Notes under the pieces: generated by a model
Databases searched by the model: none
What the model was told of the DNA's origin: nothing
The model's input: the letters and a program-made list of their open reading frames with translations, nothing else
Position numbers and translations under genes: made by a program
Part shown: positions 1 through 11,119 of the stretch, piece after piece
Layout of the letters: every line of letters begins with the position of its first letter
How positions within the stretch are numbered: position 1 is the stretch's first letter
Source of the DNA: Ophiodon elongatus
Lineage: Eukaryota > Chordata > Actinopteri > Perciformes > Hexagrammidae
Direction: 5' to 3'
NCBI GenBank assembly: GCA_016806645.1
Contig: JACSYO010000527.1
Span: forward strand, 1,047,001 to 1,111,000
Length of the DNA stretch: 64,000 nt

Positions 1-89
1 TGGAGCTTGGGAGATCAGCGTCTTGGCTGTTTAACAAACCGATGTCATCAACACGTCTTTTCTATCTGACATCACGATCGCCAGGACGA

Positions 90-330
90 CGTCATTCACT
101 GCCTTGTGAAACCGTCAAAAACCATTGTTGGAAACATGAATCAGTTGTATGATCCGACACCACGTTAGTTGAGGTTTGGTTGGGTTTAGGGAAAGATCTT
201 GTTTTTGGTTTACAAAGCCAACGTTGATTGAAGAAACAGGAAACAAACACCTTCATCTTTTCCCAATGCACTCTTTTCTCCATCACGTCTAGTTTGACCA
301 GATTGGGCTGGTTTCCGCCCAATTGGACTA
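90..330. repeat. Decayed fragment of dispersed family A
   Basis: The segment GGTTGGGTTTAGGGAAAGAT, followed by a long -ACAAAGCCAACGTTGATTG- stretch and a run ending in AAACAAACACC, resembles the better family A copies at 3.6, 14.4 and 53 kb. Similarity is patchy and the boundaries are guesses. The open frame on the minus strand here (about 96 codons) has no recognisable domain. Confidence 0.35.
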
Positions 331-404
331 CTGTGATTAAGGCTACATAAACACGGCTACGTTTCCTTTTTAAAACGCACATATTTTACTACATTTTCCG
401 CCTA

Positions 405-575
405 GCGTCCACACTACCCCGGAGATTTAAACCTCCAGAAACGGAGGGCTTTGGAAACGCTGCAGAAGCTGTGTACGTTTGAAAACTCCGTGTGTACCTC
501 GTGGTGTGGACGGGCGGAACCGGAGAACTTTGAAAAGGATGACAGACTCCCGCGTTCCCTACTTAATTTGGTCTT
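405..575. repeat. Dispersed MITE-like repeat with inverted CGTCCACACTAC arms
   Basis: CGTCCACACTAC near 410 is answered by GTGGTGTGGACGGG near 500, its inverse. Between them lies the phrase TTTAAACCTCCAGAAACGGA and a second similar phrase GGCGGAACCGGAGAACTTTG. This layout is typical of short non-autonomous DNA transposons abundant in fish (known to me as a pattern; the exact family name is not recalled). The 75-codon frame across it has no recognisable product. Confidence 0.5.
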
Positions 576-679
576 TACATCTTCCCTGACTCGTCACGCC
601 ACCGGAAGAAAAACAAACAGCATTGATTACTGGGAAACGAGTAAGAGACGTGTGTTGACTAAATATATTGACCCATGAT

Positions 680-1240
680 CTAGTAAAACCTGTAGCCTCG
701 TAATTAAATTTGAAATTTTATATTTGTTCCACTTGTTTCCACTAAATGTATCTGTTTGAGTATATAGATGAATATTATAGAGGAAGATCTAAATATCAAG
801 CACGATCTTTCATTATTAAAGAGTATACATATATTAATAATACTCTACGTATATTCTGAAACAAAGCAGCCAATCTACTTTGGTAGATTGGTTGCATGGC
901 CAGTGTAATAGTCGTGTAAACTTCTTTGGGTCCACTCACTCATATTATTGACTAATTTAATTTGAGAACATTTGAAGTGATGCAAAAAATTAATGTTTTA
1001 AATGTTTTGCATCAAGTACCTTTATAGTTGGTCAGAATTTATATGCATGACTGTGATCCAGGAGAAGAAGTAGAGGTCGCGAACTGAGAACAAAACAAGT
1101 CGTCTTGTTTTCATTGCTCTTCAATGTCAGCTCGTGTAGGTCATCTTTTATGCTGCCTGGGGATGAAGACTTAATAAATATATATCCAGAAAGACATGTG
1201 AGTTAATTGTTGAATCCGTACATCATAATTTATTTGTCAA
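680..1240. other. AT-rich unique interval, nothing recognised
   Basis: The stretch is AT-rich, with short ORFs only. A short inverted motif CCAATCTAC...GTAGATTGG (about 870-890) is the only local structure noticed. No coding, RNA or repeat signature is seen. Confidence 0.5.
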
Positions 1241-1246
1241 AGGTTG

Positions 1247-1415
1247 GTTTCCATATCACATTCAGAGCAGCATCTCTTTCTCCACAAAGACAAAGAAAAA
1301 CGCCAACGTAGAAAGTTTGTCACACACAGGATGTTTTATCTTATTGTTCCATTTACATACAGCTTTTCTAACGCGACACTTTAAAATGTGCATTAAAACA
1401 TATGTGAATGGAAAC
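1247..1415. repeat. Possible small inverted-terminus element
   Basis: GTTTCCATATCACATT at 1247 and CATATGTGAATGGAAAC ending at 1415 are imperfect inverse copies of each other and bracket about 170 bp. This is compatible with a decayed MITE. No target-site duplication was identified. Confidence 0.35.
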
Positions 1416-1553
1416 ACAATTAGTGTGTTAGTAGAATATACAGACAGTTAAAAAGAGGAATTTGGATTAAGTCACTACCTCAAAATACAATAATAAGTGA
1501 TAACAAAATAAACAGGATTATTGAAAATATTAAACCATTTGTTGGAGCAACAT

Positions 1554-1616
1554 ATGATATGTTCCCATCGTTCTTCTTGCTGACAAGCAGCAAGGAGAAC
1601 GATGGGAACATATCAT
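1554..1616. repeat. Near-perfect hairpin, 29-bp arms and 5-nt loop
   Basis: Arm 1 (1554-1582) begins ATGATATGTTCCCATCG and arm 2 (1588-1616) is its reverse complement except at one position, which would be a G:U pair in RNA. The loop is ACAAG. The fold is far longer than expected by chance. It could be a foldback transposon remnant, a local inverted duplication, or a small-RNA precursor. The loop is short for a canonical pre-miRNA. Confidence 0.9.
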
Positions 1617-1887
1617 GATGGACAAAGGTCAATAACCAATTAGACCGAAACACCATTAGATTTCCTTCGGGTCCATTCAGGCTCGAGTCCAGTTGTTACC
1701 ATTTGTGTTCAACTTTGATTGACGTCCATTTTTAAGACAATAACGTGTCCTTTTTTTACCAACTGCTGTTAACTCAGGTAAATATAAATCAGTCAGTGTT
1801 GCTGTCTGACTGCACGGTCAGACTGAATCTTTAATCTGAGAGAAAACCAGCAATGTGGAGTGATGGGAGAACACCAGGTTTCAAAGC

Positions 1888-1889
<2 letters not shown>

Positions 1890-1932
<43 letters not shown>
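1890..1932. repeat. (CA)n microsatellite
   Basis: An uninterrupted AC repeat of about 21 units. Confidence 0.98.
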
Positions 1933-1935
<3 letters not shown>

Positions 1936-2202
1936 GATGATGTTTAGGGAGGCAGCTCAGGTGTGCAGTGTGAGGTCTGAGGAGAAGAAAGACGGCTGTA
2001 TTGTTTGTGGAATACTTCATGTTTCATCATAGGAAATCAAAAAAAAAACCTTTGAAGCTCGGTGTGCATGCAGGAGTGTGTGTGTGTGTGTGTCTGTGTG
2101 TAGCTTTAATGTGTTATAATGGCTGGTGTGTTTGTGAGCACAATAAATGTCTGTTTGCGTCTGATGCGTGTTGTGTGTGCTGAATAATTAAAACGCCCAC
2201 CC

Positions 2203-2204
<2 letters not shown>

Positions 2205-2242
<38 letters not shown>
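2205..2242. repeat. (TG)n microsatellite
   Basis: An uninterrupted TG repeat of about 19 units. A shorter interrupted TG tract lies at 2077-2102. Confidence 0.98.
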
Positions 2243-2249
<7 letters not shown>

Positions 2250-2589
2250 GGGTTTAAAGGTCAACTTTATGTATTTTCTCCCGGATTTCGATTGTTTATT
2301 CACATATCGCAAAAAGACGTTACTGATCATAATAATCATCACAATCATAATCAGGACATTGGTTGGTCGACCGGGCACTTCCAGGAGAGGAATGTTTGAG
2401 TCCCAAAATCGACATTGACTTATTTTAATTCACGTCCATAAAGTAACATAATTAATGGAGAAAATGAATGTAATTGGGAAAAGTTTCCCTTTCTTCTGTT
2501 CATCTGACGGTTGAGTGAAAGATGGCACTTTTCATTTCCTTCAGGACATGAAATAAATATAATGTCCTAACATCTTTTAAATTAAAGGA

Positions 2590-3190
2590 CTCACGGAGAG
2601 ACGCAGGCTGATTAACAAATAATGAGGCCTTTTATTTCACCCGTTCTTGAAATGTGAGATCAGCTGCAGCTTTATTATCAGCAGCCATCGAGGAGGACGA
2701 GACGCGACGGAGTCGGTTCTGTCTGCAGAGGATTGAACCGCCTCTCCCTCTCTCCTCCGATTGTCTTTCCTCAAGAACACGACCGTGGACAGAAACGGTC
2801 AAGGGCTTCTGAATTAACAAAAGCTACAATATTTAAACGTTGTCTGCGAAATGAGACGGGCACTTGCAAATTTAATGGGCCGAGTCTTTTTGAAAAATTA
2901 AAGCTTTGTTCAGCGGTATCATTGCCTGTGACTTTCCCCCCCCCCCCCTCCTCACTCTGATCTTATCACCCACAAATCTGCCTCTTTTTCTTTCTCCGCT
3001 GCGGTGATTTGGTGAAATAAAATAAAAACATAAATTCTGAATCAAGGTGCACCGGGGTTCGTACAGCTCGTTCACACCCGTCTCACTCATCCGACGAGGA
3101 TACGGAGAGGAACACATCGGATGGAAGCCTTCCTTTCTTTGCCAGCTGAAATATTAATTTTCTTTAAACATGCTGTCAAATGCAAAGACG
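2590..3190. other. Repeat-poor block, possible conserved non-coding DNA
   Basis: Apart from a 13-C run (2936-2948) this block is free of simple repeats. It has AT-rich cores in a balanced background, such as CACTTGCAAATTTAATGGGC near 2860 and GAAATATTAATTTTC near 3147. A minus-strand frame at 2632-2820 (ending in AADNKAAADLTFQERVK) has fairly even codons but is short and unmatched. I read it as possible regulatory DNA by composition only. Confidence 0.25.
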
Positions 3191-3280
3191 TCGGAAAGTA
3201 GGGCAGCGCTGCAGCTGGGCGGAGAAAAAATATCAGAGGGAGAAAGAGAGAGAGGGTGAGGCTGGGAAACAAACAGATAC

Positions 3281-3282
3281 CC

Positions 3283-3331
<49 letters not shown>
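3281..3331. repeat. (CAGA)n microsatellite
   Basis: CAGACAGA tetranucleotide repeat, about 12 units, directly after a GA-rich stretch. Confidence 0.97.
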
Positions 3332-3333
<2 letters not shown>

Positions 3334-3539
3334 TGGACATGCAGAATGACAAAGAGGTAAATATTCAGTCGGATAAAATAAAGAAAATATTTGTTAATTT
3401 GTAATCAAAGCTCTGGAGGTGCTGGAGGTTTTTCACCTTTGGACAGCTTTATGTCTGTATGCTAAGCTAAGCTAACCAGCTGCTGTCGCTTCATACTTAA
3501 CAGACAACAACATATCCTCAACAATTTGTATGATATCCT

Positions 3540-3765
3540 GCAAAAAGTTACTCTTCATTTTTCGTGCGCTTTCCTACGAAAGTCCAGCAACACGTGTCGG
3601 TTTCCGCTCGCTACGTGAATACAGTCTTTTCTAAATAGACGTTTCAACAAAACGACTTAAGTTAGGTTTAAGAATAGATCGTGGTTTGGGTAAAAATAAC
3701 GTCAACATTGACTTCCCGTTTCTCGTTGGGAACAAAGCCAAGAGAAATAAGATTCAGGTTATCTC
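3540..3765. repeat. Family A dispersed repeat copy
   Basis: CTACGAAAGTCCAGCAACACGTG, then AAACGACTTAAGTTAGGTTTAAG, then a phrase ending TTGACTTCCCGTTTCTCG parallel the copies at 14.3 and 53.6 kb in the same order. The copy is diverged and both ends are indistinct. Confidence 0.6.
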
Positions 3766-3863
3766 ATTTCCCTCTTTAAATCCATGAGCTTAATAAAGGG
3801 TGGCGTAAGTGTATTCCATTAAAGGTGGAAGGCAGTGGACTGTACCATATGGAGTATACATTA

Positions 3864-3931
<68 letters not shown>
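3864..3931. repeat. (GT)n microsatellite
   Basis: A long GT tract of about 34 units with one early C interruption. Confidence 0.98.
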
Positions 3932-3932
<1 letters not shown>

Positions 3933-4021
3933 ATCCCATAACAGGCGGCAGTGCCACTTTCATCCAGTCCCGTGTCCAACTGCCACGTCTCCCATTAAGA
4001 CCTGCTGTCCCGGGACACTCA

Positions 4022-4059
<38 letters not shown>
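4022..4059. repeat. (CA)n-(TA)n compound microsatellite
   Basis: A CA tract to about 4050 passes directly into TATATATA. Confidence 0.97.
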
Positions 4060-4242
4060 GGGCCTTCACTAAGTGGCTCGCCATCTTGCACTCTCCGTCT
4101 CCTGCCCCTTCACATGCTTTGACACACACATATGATTAAACACACACACACTCGTCCGTGTAGACACCACCAGCACCATGTTAGGAATGAGGGGAAACAC
4201 AAGGGGGATGGAGATGGGCGACTGCTCACACACTCACGTGCA

Positions 4243-4400
4243 CACACATGCATGTGCTAATGCCGCCCTCCTGCTGGCCTCTGTGGAATAGCCATGTCAC
4301 AATCAAGAGGCTCCCCGGCCCTAATCTGCTTTTTAGGGTCCCGCCACAAACACTCATCTGCATAATCGGAACGACAAGTGTGGAGAGGGTGAAAGAGCAA
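4243..4400. promoter_or_regulatory. Candidate conserved non-coding element
   Basis: A repeat-free block with TAAT cores (GCTAATGCC, CCTAATCTG, GCATAATCG) and CAATCAAGAGG. It lies between a CA-rich region and a GGA tract. Conservation is inferred from composition and cannot be shown from one sequence. Confidence 0.25.
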
Positions 4401-4640
4401 CGGAGGGAGGGAGGAGGGAGGGGGGTGGAAAAAAAGAATGGAGGGAGGAGGAAAGGATGAAAGGTAGGAGAGGAGCGGAGAGGCCGAGCAGGTCGGATGC
4501 ATGATGGAGGGAGGAGAGTGGAAAGTGGGATGGCGACGAAAGAAAAAAATGAGAGTAGACGGTTGGAGGGGATGAGGGGGGAGGAGGTGAGGGAGGACGA
4601 GGAGGAGGAGGGGTGGCCACGATGAAAAGGAGGCGAGAAG
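4381..4640. repeat. Polypurine GGA-rich tract
   Basis: Long, nearly pure A/G sequence built on irregular GGAGG and GAGGAGG units. It opens all three frames on the opposite strand, producing proline/serine-rich pseudo-proteins of up to 141 codons that I do not regard as genes. Confidence 0.85.
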
Positions 4641-5214
4641 GAAGTCAAGGTGGGAGTATGTGATATTGGTTATGACAGTCACACCTGCCGCCCCTCCTCA
4701 CCCGTACACTTCTCCTCCTCCTCATGTTTGCCTCACCCATCAGGAGTGAATAACCACCGACTGAAAGAGGGAGGGGGAGGCGGGGCACAGTAACTCCTCC
4801 TCTTCCTCCCTCTTGTGTCTGTTCGTATCAGCTGAGTTTAACCTGTTTTCAATATAGTAGTTTTCCAACTAACAGCCACATAAAGCTTCACGTTTCTGTT
4901 GACGCGTGAAGCAGCAGTTTGATATTCTGTCCTCGTCTACAGACCAGAGGGATCGTACTACTAGTTTGCTTTGCCAGATACATTTTGAAAGAAAAGGATT
5001 TGCTTTTCCCAGGAAGTTTTTAAAGATAACGAAACCCTTTTAAGGTGAAGAAAAGATGGTTATTTATTTTAAAACATCAAACTACAGGCTTCAGACAGGA
5101 CGCTCTGTCTGAGTGTCCTTGCAGGCCGATCTTTTCCCACAAAAAATGTTTGCATGTTATTTACGAAATTTTGAACAACGACGTATAAAGACTGTAAATC
5201 ACACTCCAGGCGGG

Positions 5215-5405
5215 CAGTGGGGGGAACGGGGCCAGGTAACAGCGGTCCATGAGTCAATGTTGACCTCCGCAGTTATTTGAACTCAAAAGACGATCTTTTC
5301 TGAAACTTATAACGCACTAGTTTTGTTGCCTAAACCTAAGTTAGTTTACCGTAAAGACGGAAGTTTATTTTGTAAAGACTGTATTCATGTTCGCCAACAT
5401 ATAAG
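5215..5405. repeat. Family A dispersed repeat copy
   Basis: AGTTTTGTTGCCTAAACC and ACGGAAGTTTATTTTG occur in the order seen at 28.1 kb. Upstream homology fades. Confidence 0.6.
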
Positions 5406-5824
5406 TGAAGTACCAGCGTTAACGCTGAGAGTCCCACAGAGCTGCTGCCTGCGCTGCTTCAGAAAATGTCAAATCTAAATATTTTCTTTTTCTTTTAATC
5501 TTCTTAAGATTAAAGGTTTTGTGTGTCTTTGGTTTGATGTAATTCAGGACCAAAATGTTCAAAAACTGAAGAAAACAAACGTGAAAAACACAGAATATAC
5601 ACACGAAATTCTTAGTTTATCTTTAACAATTATGCTTCCCCTCATGTGTTCATGGATTTGATTCATAAATGTAGTTTTGCCTGCAGACGTTTTGTCCCAG
5701 AATTGACTTCAGGTGACCGTCCTTTAAATGCTCTCACATGCATGATGTATTCACACAGTCTGTCCTCATTTCTTCCCTTTCCCGCTCTCCGCCTCTCTCC
5801 TCCTCTCTCCTCCTCTGCTTCCTC

Positions 5825-6130
5825 TTTTGCATATGATGCACGTCGCCCCGGCGAGGTGAGTCCAGCGGAGCTCGGGTTCAGGACCCCAGCCGAGGCCCGC
5901 ATGCAGAATGGGGATGGAACAGGCACTTCCATGGACGCCTAATTGAGGGCCCTTTAAAATTCCCACAGAGGACCAATCATGGTTTTCATCTGGGGCCAAG
6001 CGGGGCTGAGAGGGGCCAGCGAGGGCCTCTCAAATAGAGAACGGTGACAAGAAGATGTGGAGCCGCCCTGAGACCTCGGGCATAAATCTGCACATGGAGA
6101 GATTTTTATATTAAAAAATACCCATTTTAT
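5825..6130. promoter_or_regulatory. Candidate conserved non-coding element
   Basis: A GC-rich, CpG-containing, repeat-free block. It includes CGCCCCGGCGAGGTGAGTCC, CCTAATTGAGGGCCC, TTTAAAATTCC and a CCAAT motif (GGACCAATCATGG). GGCGAGGTGAGTC also looks like a 5' splice site but has no matching open frame. It is called only as possible regulatory DNA. Confidence 0.3.
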
Positions 6131-6484
6131 CATCTTCACTCTGTTCAGCCAAGAGGGGCTCTAACGAAAATGTGCTGCCAGATACTGAATTTATTTAAAT
6201 AATATAAACGAACGGCAGTAAGTTGTTCGTTCTCTCAGGTTTCACTGCACACAAAGCATCACATACCATCTGTAACACGCTGCTCTCCTTCTGGATCCAC
6301 AGTGAAAGGACCGGATGGACATGAAACCCTGCTGGTTGAATTATCTGTAATAACAGAAACATGATGATCTGTGGTAATAAATCTGTGGTTCTTATGAAAA
6401 CAAGTCCAAGGGACAAAAGACTGTGGATATAAAAATGTAATAGCAGAAGTCGACTATGACACACAGGAAGCAGGAGATGAATAG

Positions 6485-6905
6485 GTTTTCAATTCAATTT
6501 ATTTGGACAAAAATCACAAATTTGCCTCAGAGGGCTTTACGATCTGTACATTATACGACATCCTCTGTCCTTTCACACTCGCTGCAGAAACAGAGAAAAA
6601 AAAAATCCTTTAACGGGAATAAAAAAGAAGAAAGGGTGAGGTGGTAGAGGATGGACAGATGTGCAATAGATATCATGTGTACAGAATGAGCAACATACGT
6701 GGTAATAATTCTAACTAATAATAACAGTAACATTATGACTACTAATAATAACAGCGCCAGTGGATATAATAGAATAAATAAAAGCAGTAATAGTAATAGA
6801 AATGTGACTAATAAGACCACAGCCCAGGTATAACCACCATCCATTAAAAACCTGTAAGGCGAGAAAGCACAAAGAATCTGGGGAAGAAGTTTCGGAGCCC
6901 TTAAC
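6485..6905. repeat. Dispersed teleost repeat containing TTTGCCTCAGAGGGCTTTAC
   Basis: The order of phrases (ATTCAATTTATTTGGACAAA, TTTGCCTCAGAGGGCTTTAC, CCTTTAACGGGAATAAAAAA, GGATGGACAGATGTGCAATA, TCATGTGTACAGAATG, GGGGAAGAAGTTTCGGAG) is one I recognise as a very common fish dispersed repeat. The middle (6690-6840) has expanded into TAATAA/CAG-rich low-complexity DNA. A T18 run follows at 6914-6931. No protein is encoded. Confidence 0.7.
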
Positions 6906-7099
6906 CCATTACGTTTTTTTTTTTTTTTTTTCTTCTGTAAAATTCAAATGGGTGACGACAGCATCCGGAGGCTGGAAAGATTCTAACCGGACTGAATGTG
7001 TTTCTCCTCCGTCTTTGAGTTTGACGTTCCCCAGTAAAGACCGTACACATCAGCTTCATATTGGACTCGTGTTTCTTTATATGCAGTTCAAACATTTAG

Positions 7100-8560
7100 A
7101 GGTTCTTTGCACCAAATCAGTTTTATTTCCCGCTCTTATCCCTGAACGGCCTGGTGCTTTTGGAGGAGAAGGTCGGTCCAATTAAAAGTGGTGCTTTCCT
7201 GCTTCAATCTGCATCTTAAATGCAAAACTATAGATCCATCATGACTGATTCACGTACTCTTCACATAATATTTGCTGCACGGCGCTCGCAGACATGATGC
7301 ATCCTCACAACTGCATGCATATTGCATCACCCCTACATGTGTTTTTAGGGAATATCTCTTTTATGCATTAATACAAATCCTCTTGAGTTTCTGGTGCAAC
7401 ACGGCGCGATGAGTGATGAAGGCGCAGAATAAAGAAATCAGGGCAGGGAAACACAATGAGGACCACTGATGGTTCTGACAATTGTTGTCAACAATGAAGG
7501 AATCCTCATAAGGCGGAAGGACTCGTGCCCTGAGGCAAGGAGGGATCAGGAGACGAGATAGGATTGAGACGTTCATGTTCCCCAGAGGGTGAATCCTAAT
7601 GACTTTGGTGATCCTTGTCTCCATCTGTTTTTCTTTACAACGAACCTCACAGAGTCTCTGGCGTGGCCGTGGAGTCGAGAGCAGTTCAAATTATAGACAG
7701 CAAGAGCTCTTCTGTTTCTGATGAACGCTGCTAAGTATGACCAATTGTCTTTTGCAATTTCATTAAAGAGTTCAGTCACAATGGTTTTTCAGCATAGAAA
7801 ATTGAAAAATATTAACAAAAATATTGCAATTTTGAGTGATTTCTTTATTTTGTGTTTTTTTTACGAGAGGAATATAATCAATAATCCCTGCTGCTACTCC
7901 GTGAAGTTTCAGAGCTACGTTACCATGGAGTCCACACTGTCACTAACTGCACTCCTTGAATGAATATTATGTCGTTTCTGGAAAAAACAATTCAAGAGAG
8001 AAGCAGACAGAAGAGTCTACAAACTGATTGAAGGAAATATCCAGGATGTCAAACTGGTTCAGCAGAGAAAACAGGTTGAAAAGATAAAGATAGAAGATAA
8101 AGTGTAAAAGTGAACCACCATATCACCTGGTGAACCAGACAGAAGAAAATTAAATTAAGGAACAACACTGTTCCTCTTTATTCACTGTTACAATCATTAA
8201 AACAAGTTTAATAAGTAATCAGACAGTAAAAGATATAATAAATGAGTAAACTGTAAAAATACGATATAATCTGACTGAGGGGTTGGGTTCACATTGATAT
8301 GCACATGAATGCATAAATGAATAAATTCATTGTTTTTTCTTGGTATGTACATATATGTAAATTACACAACGTTTAACAATGACCAGCTCCAAATCCACAA
8401 ACTCAGCCTGAACATGAAGAACATCTGAAACCATTGATGGGAGAAGGGTCGGGTAGTTGTCGGACGCTGGTCAGAGCTGGACGATGCGACACTATGATTG
8501 GCCAGACTTCGTTCTAAGGGCGGGACTTAGGGAAGGGTCAAAAGCAAAATGACCAGAGTG
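7100..8560. other. Unique DNA, nothing recognised
   Basis: Mixed-composition sequence without simple repeats or family A-D matches. Only short ORFs (under 90 codons) lacking motifs or paired splice sites occur. Confidence 0.5.
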
Positions 8561-8890
8561 CCACCTGACCTTTTGCACCAACACCCATTAAAACACGCGT
8601 GCACTCCTTCCATGGAAAGAGTTGCATTGCGGGATGGGTGAGATAGTGTGTGCATGTGTTGCGAGAGGGGATGGGGGGAGGCGTTCGGAGGGTGTTTCCC
8701 CAGCGGGACGCATTAACAAGCCCATCCAGTTAAATGTAGCCCCTGCATTACCTAATGTACCGGCCCTTCTCCAGCAGTGTAGGAGACAGCAGCATCCATT
8801 ATTGATCAGATGGAGCTTCGCCTCTGAAGCTGGAAGCCCGGTGGAGGGAGAGAGATGGAGATGGAGAGAGGGATGGGGGGGGGTGGAGGA
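8560..8890. promoter_or_regulatory. Candidate conserved non-coding element
   Basis: Contains TGACCTTTTGCACC (nuclear-receptor-like half-site), CCATTAAAAC, GTTAAATGTAGCCCC, ATTACCTAATG and TTATTGATCAGATGG. Repeat-free until a GGGGTGGAGG run at 8875. Evidence is composition only. Confidence 0.28.
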
Positions 8891-9239
8891 GGGTGGAGAG
8901 ATAAGTTGAAGAGATGATTATTAGGACTTTGCTCTCGTCTCCTGCGAATCCTCTCACTTCCTGTCGTCTTCGGTTTTCAGTCTCTTTCTGTCCGACTCTC
9001 CTCGGTTCTCTTTTCTCTCATGGATGATTTGTAAAGCACCGATCACGCCCCCCCCCCACCAACCCCACCCTCACCCCCCTCCCGCTGACAAGACGCACCC
9101 CGTCGCTCACGTTGTCATCGTCATCCACGTCGTTCTTGGCCCATGTTTCCTTTCAAGCCCCGATCATTCAGCCGTCCTCCGCTCCCTCAGCCATCCCTCT
9201 TCCCCTCCCCGGTGCGCTCGGCTGAGGGGGAGAATTTGA

Positions 9240-9560
9240 ATTTCACAGCGAGTCATCGGAGATTTGGTTTGGTTTTTTGCTCAGTTTGTGGAGAGGGGGA
9301 GTTTGGGGGTTTCTTATTCCTCCCCGTTTCTCTCTCTTGGTTGTTTGTGTTTCAGTCTCCTGGATTCTCTGGGTTATTAAGCAAACACTGCCATTCAAGC
9401 CAAGAGCTGAAAATAAGCAAGAGCCTAAGATCTTTGGCTTCGCCATCAGCTCGATGGTACTCTGGATAGATTTCATATCTGACTTCTGGCCATATTTGAA
9501 TAACACTCAATAAGTCTTCACAACCACTACACCGATCTCTTTTGCCCCGAAGGCTGAACT
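9240..9560 (+). other. Acceptor-like site followed by unique sequence
   Basis: A pyrimidine stretch ends TTGTTTGTGTTTCAG at about 9355, a good 3' splice-site match. It is followed by about 150 bp of unrepeated sequence. One frame stays open to a stop at 9513 (ending SDFWPYLNNTQ), but no donor or homology is recognised. It may be a non-coding exon, conserved DNA or chance. Confidence 0.15.
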
Positions 9561-10109
9561 TTTTCCAAATGTGTGTTGTGTTAAAGCTTTGATTTGCTTT
9601 GTAAAGTTTTGTTCTTACCTGCTCAACAAGCAATTGTTGTCTCTAAGATCGTCTCTGATCAGAGTCATTGATATGATCAACATGACGCTGTTCATTCTGT
9701 TTTGTGCAATTATTCTCCTCAGATTCTGAGTTTGACCAATTCACCTCCAACCTTAACCATAAAAAAGCCTGAAGCTGACATCCTGACAACATCTCGTCTT
9801 TTTGAACAATCTACTTCCTCTATACCACATTTTGCAATTTAAATATATTTTTTTCTGATAGCAACATAATTCACAAAAATGCCAAATGGTTCAATTAACG
9901 ATGTTACTCTTTATGGTCACATGCGCTCACTGAATGACATCTCAGTTCTCAGTCCTTTAATTTGAACATTATGAAGTTCCTGCATATCTTGCAATGAGGC
10001 CGCAGAACTTTGTAGAATGAAGACAATGATCATTATGTTATAATTCCCTTGAAAGTCAATAGACGATGAAAGTACATTTTCTTTTTCTGCCATTTCTAGA
10101 GCCATATAA

Positions 10110-10990
10110 TCTTAGTTTTTTTTTTTGCAATTGCTGAAACACAATTTGTCAAAACTCTACACGCAAAAATGCACAAAATGCAAAATATCTTACATCCCTT
10201 GCAAAAACGACATGAACTCATCTAAAAGTAAAATTTATTTTTTAATAAATAAATTGCTCTTTCCACACGCCAACAGTACACTGATGTGCTGAGTATAAAA
10301 CACTGGTATCTAGAGTCAATTGTAGTGTAATGTAAATATAGACTGTGAACACAAATGCAATGTGTTTATTCTCAATACTCAAAACAATATCAGACACAAT
10401 AACTAAGTTGTTTTGCTATTTTTCTTCCATAACACGTCTTCTTTCAGACGAGTGGACGGATTTATTTTACAACTTTGTCTATTTGATTCATCAAAAGTTA
10501 CCATGAGATAACACCTCATGTGCATATTTAAACATTACATTTAAGAAAACATGTAATACAAAAGATAATTAACTCAACGTAAGTAATCAGCTGAGGAAGT
10601 TTAATGGTGATATCTATTAGTTATTTGTTTGGCCTATTCACCCGTAGAAACAAAATACAGTAAATTGCTGTTAAAGTCCTTTAACTCTCTCCTCATGGTT
10701 GTCCACACCAAAGAACACATCTGAATTATATTCATAGTGTTCAAGCTTTGATTTCTAAGTGATTTGATTGGTTACAGGTGTTTTCACAGGTGCCTTCTGG
10801 GTACATGTGATTAATAGCGTGTTATTTGAATGGCACAGTTTAGTTTCAAACAATGTATATGATGTAGATAGTTGTGTGTAATTATTTCAGAAAGCATGTT
10901 TTAGAATTTCTAACTGAGTGTAAAGCAGACAATGTGCTACAGGTACTTTGTTACAAAGGCTACATGAGTGGTGCTTTCAAGTACCAGTTT
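10110..10990. mobile_element. Possible non-autonomous DNA transposon remnant
   Basis: Starts with poly-T then GCAATTGCTGAAACACAA and CAAAACTCTACACGCAAAA. The far end has GTAAAGCAGACAATGTGC and a T-rich to A-rich transition. I associate this phrase order with a fish repeat but cannot name the superfamily, and no clean TIRs are visible. The interval holds no ORF. Confidence 0.3.
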
Positions 10991-11119
10991 CTGTGATTGG
11001 GCAATTACAAATAAAACCAGTAAATCTTAATTCCAACAAATGTGTCTCACGGCAGTTTTTGAAATAGTTACGAAAATGCAATCTATTGGTTTTGTGCACA
11101 GAGAAATATATTTTCTTTT

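Noticed and set aside
4226..4682. Overlapping 88-141-codon Ser/Pro/Leu-rich frames
   Set aside because: They are translations of the complementary strand of a GGA-rich tract, open in all frames.
6551..6844. 97-codon Leu-rich membrane-like frame on the minus strand
   Set aside because: The hydrophobic run is the translation of TAATAA/CAG low-complexity DNA inside a dispersed repeat.
9277..9513. 79-codon ORF after an acceptor-like site
   Set aside because: It starts at a non-ATG codon, has no donor downstream and the residues resemble no family; kept only as a possible non-coding feature.
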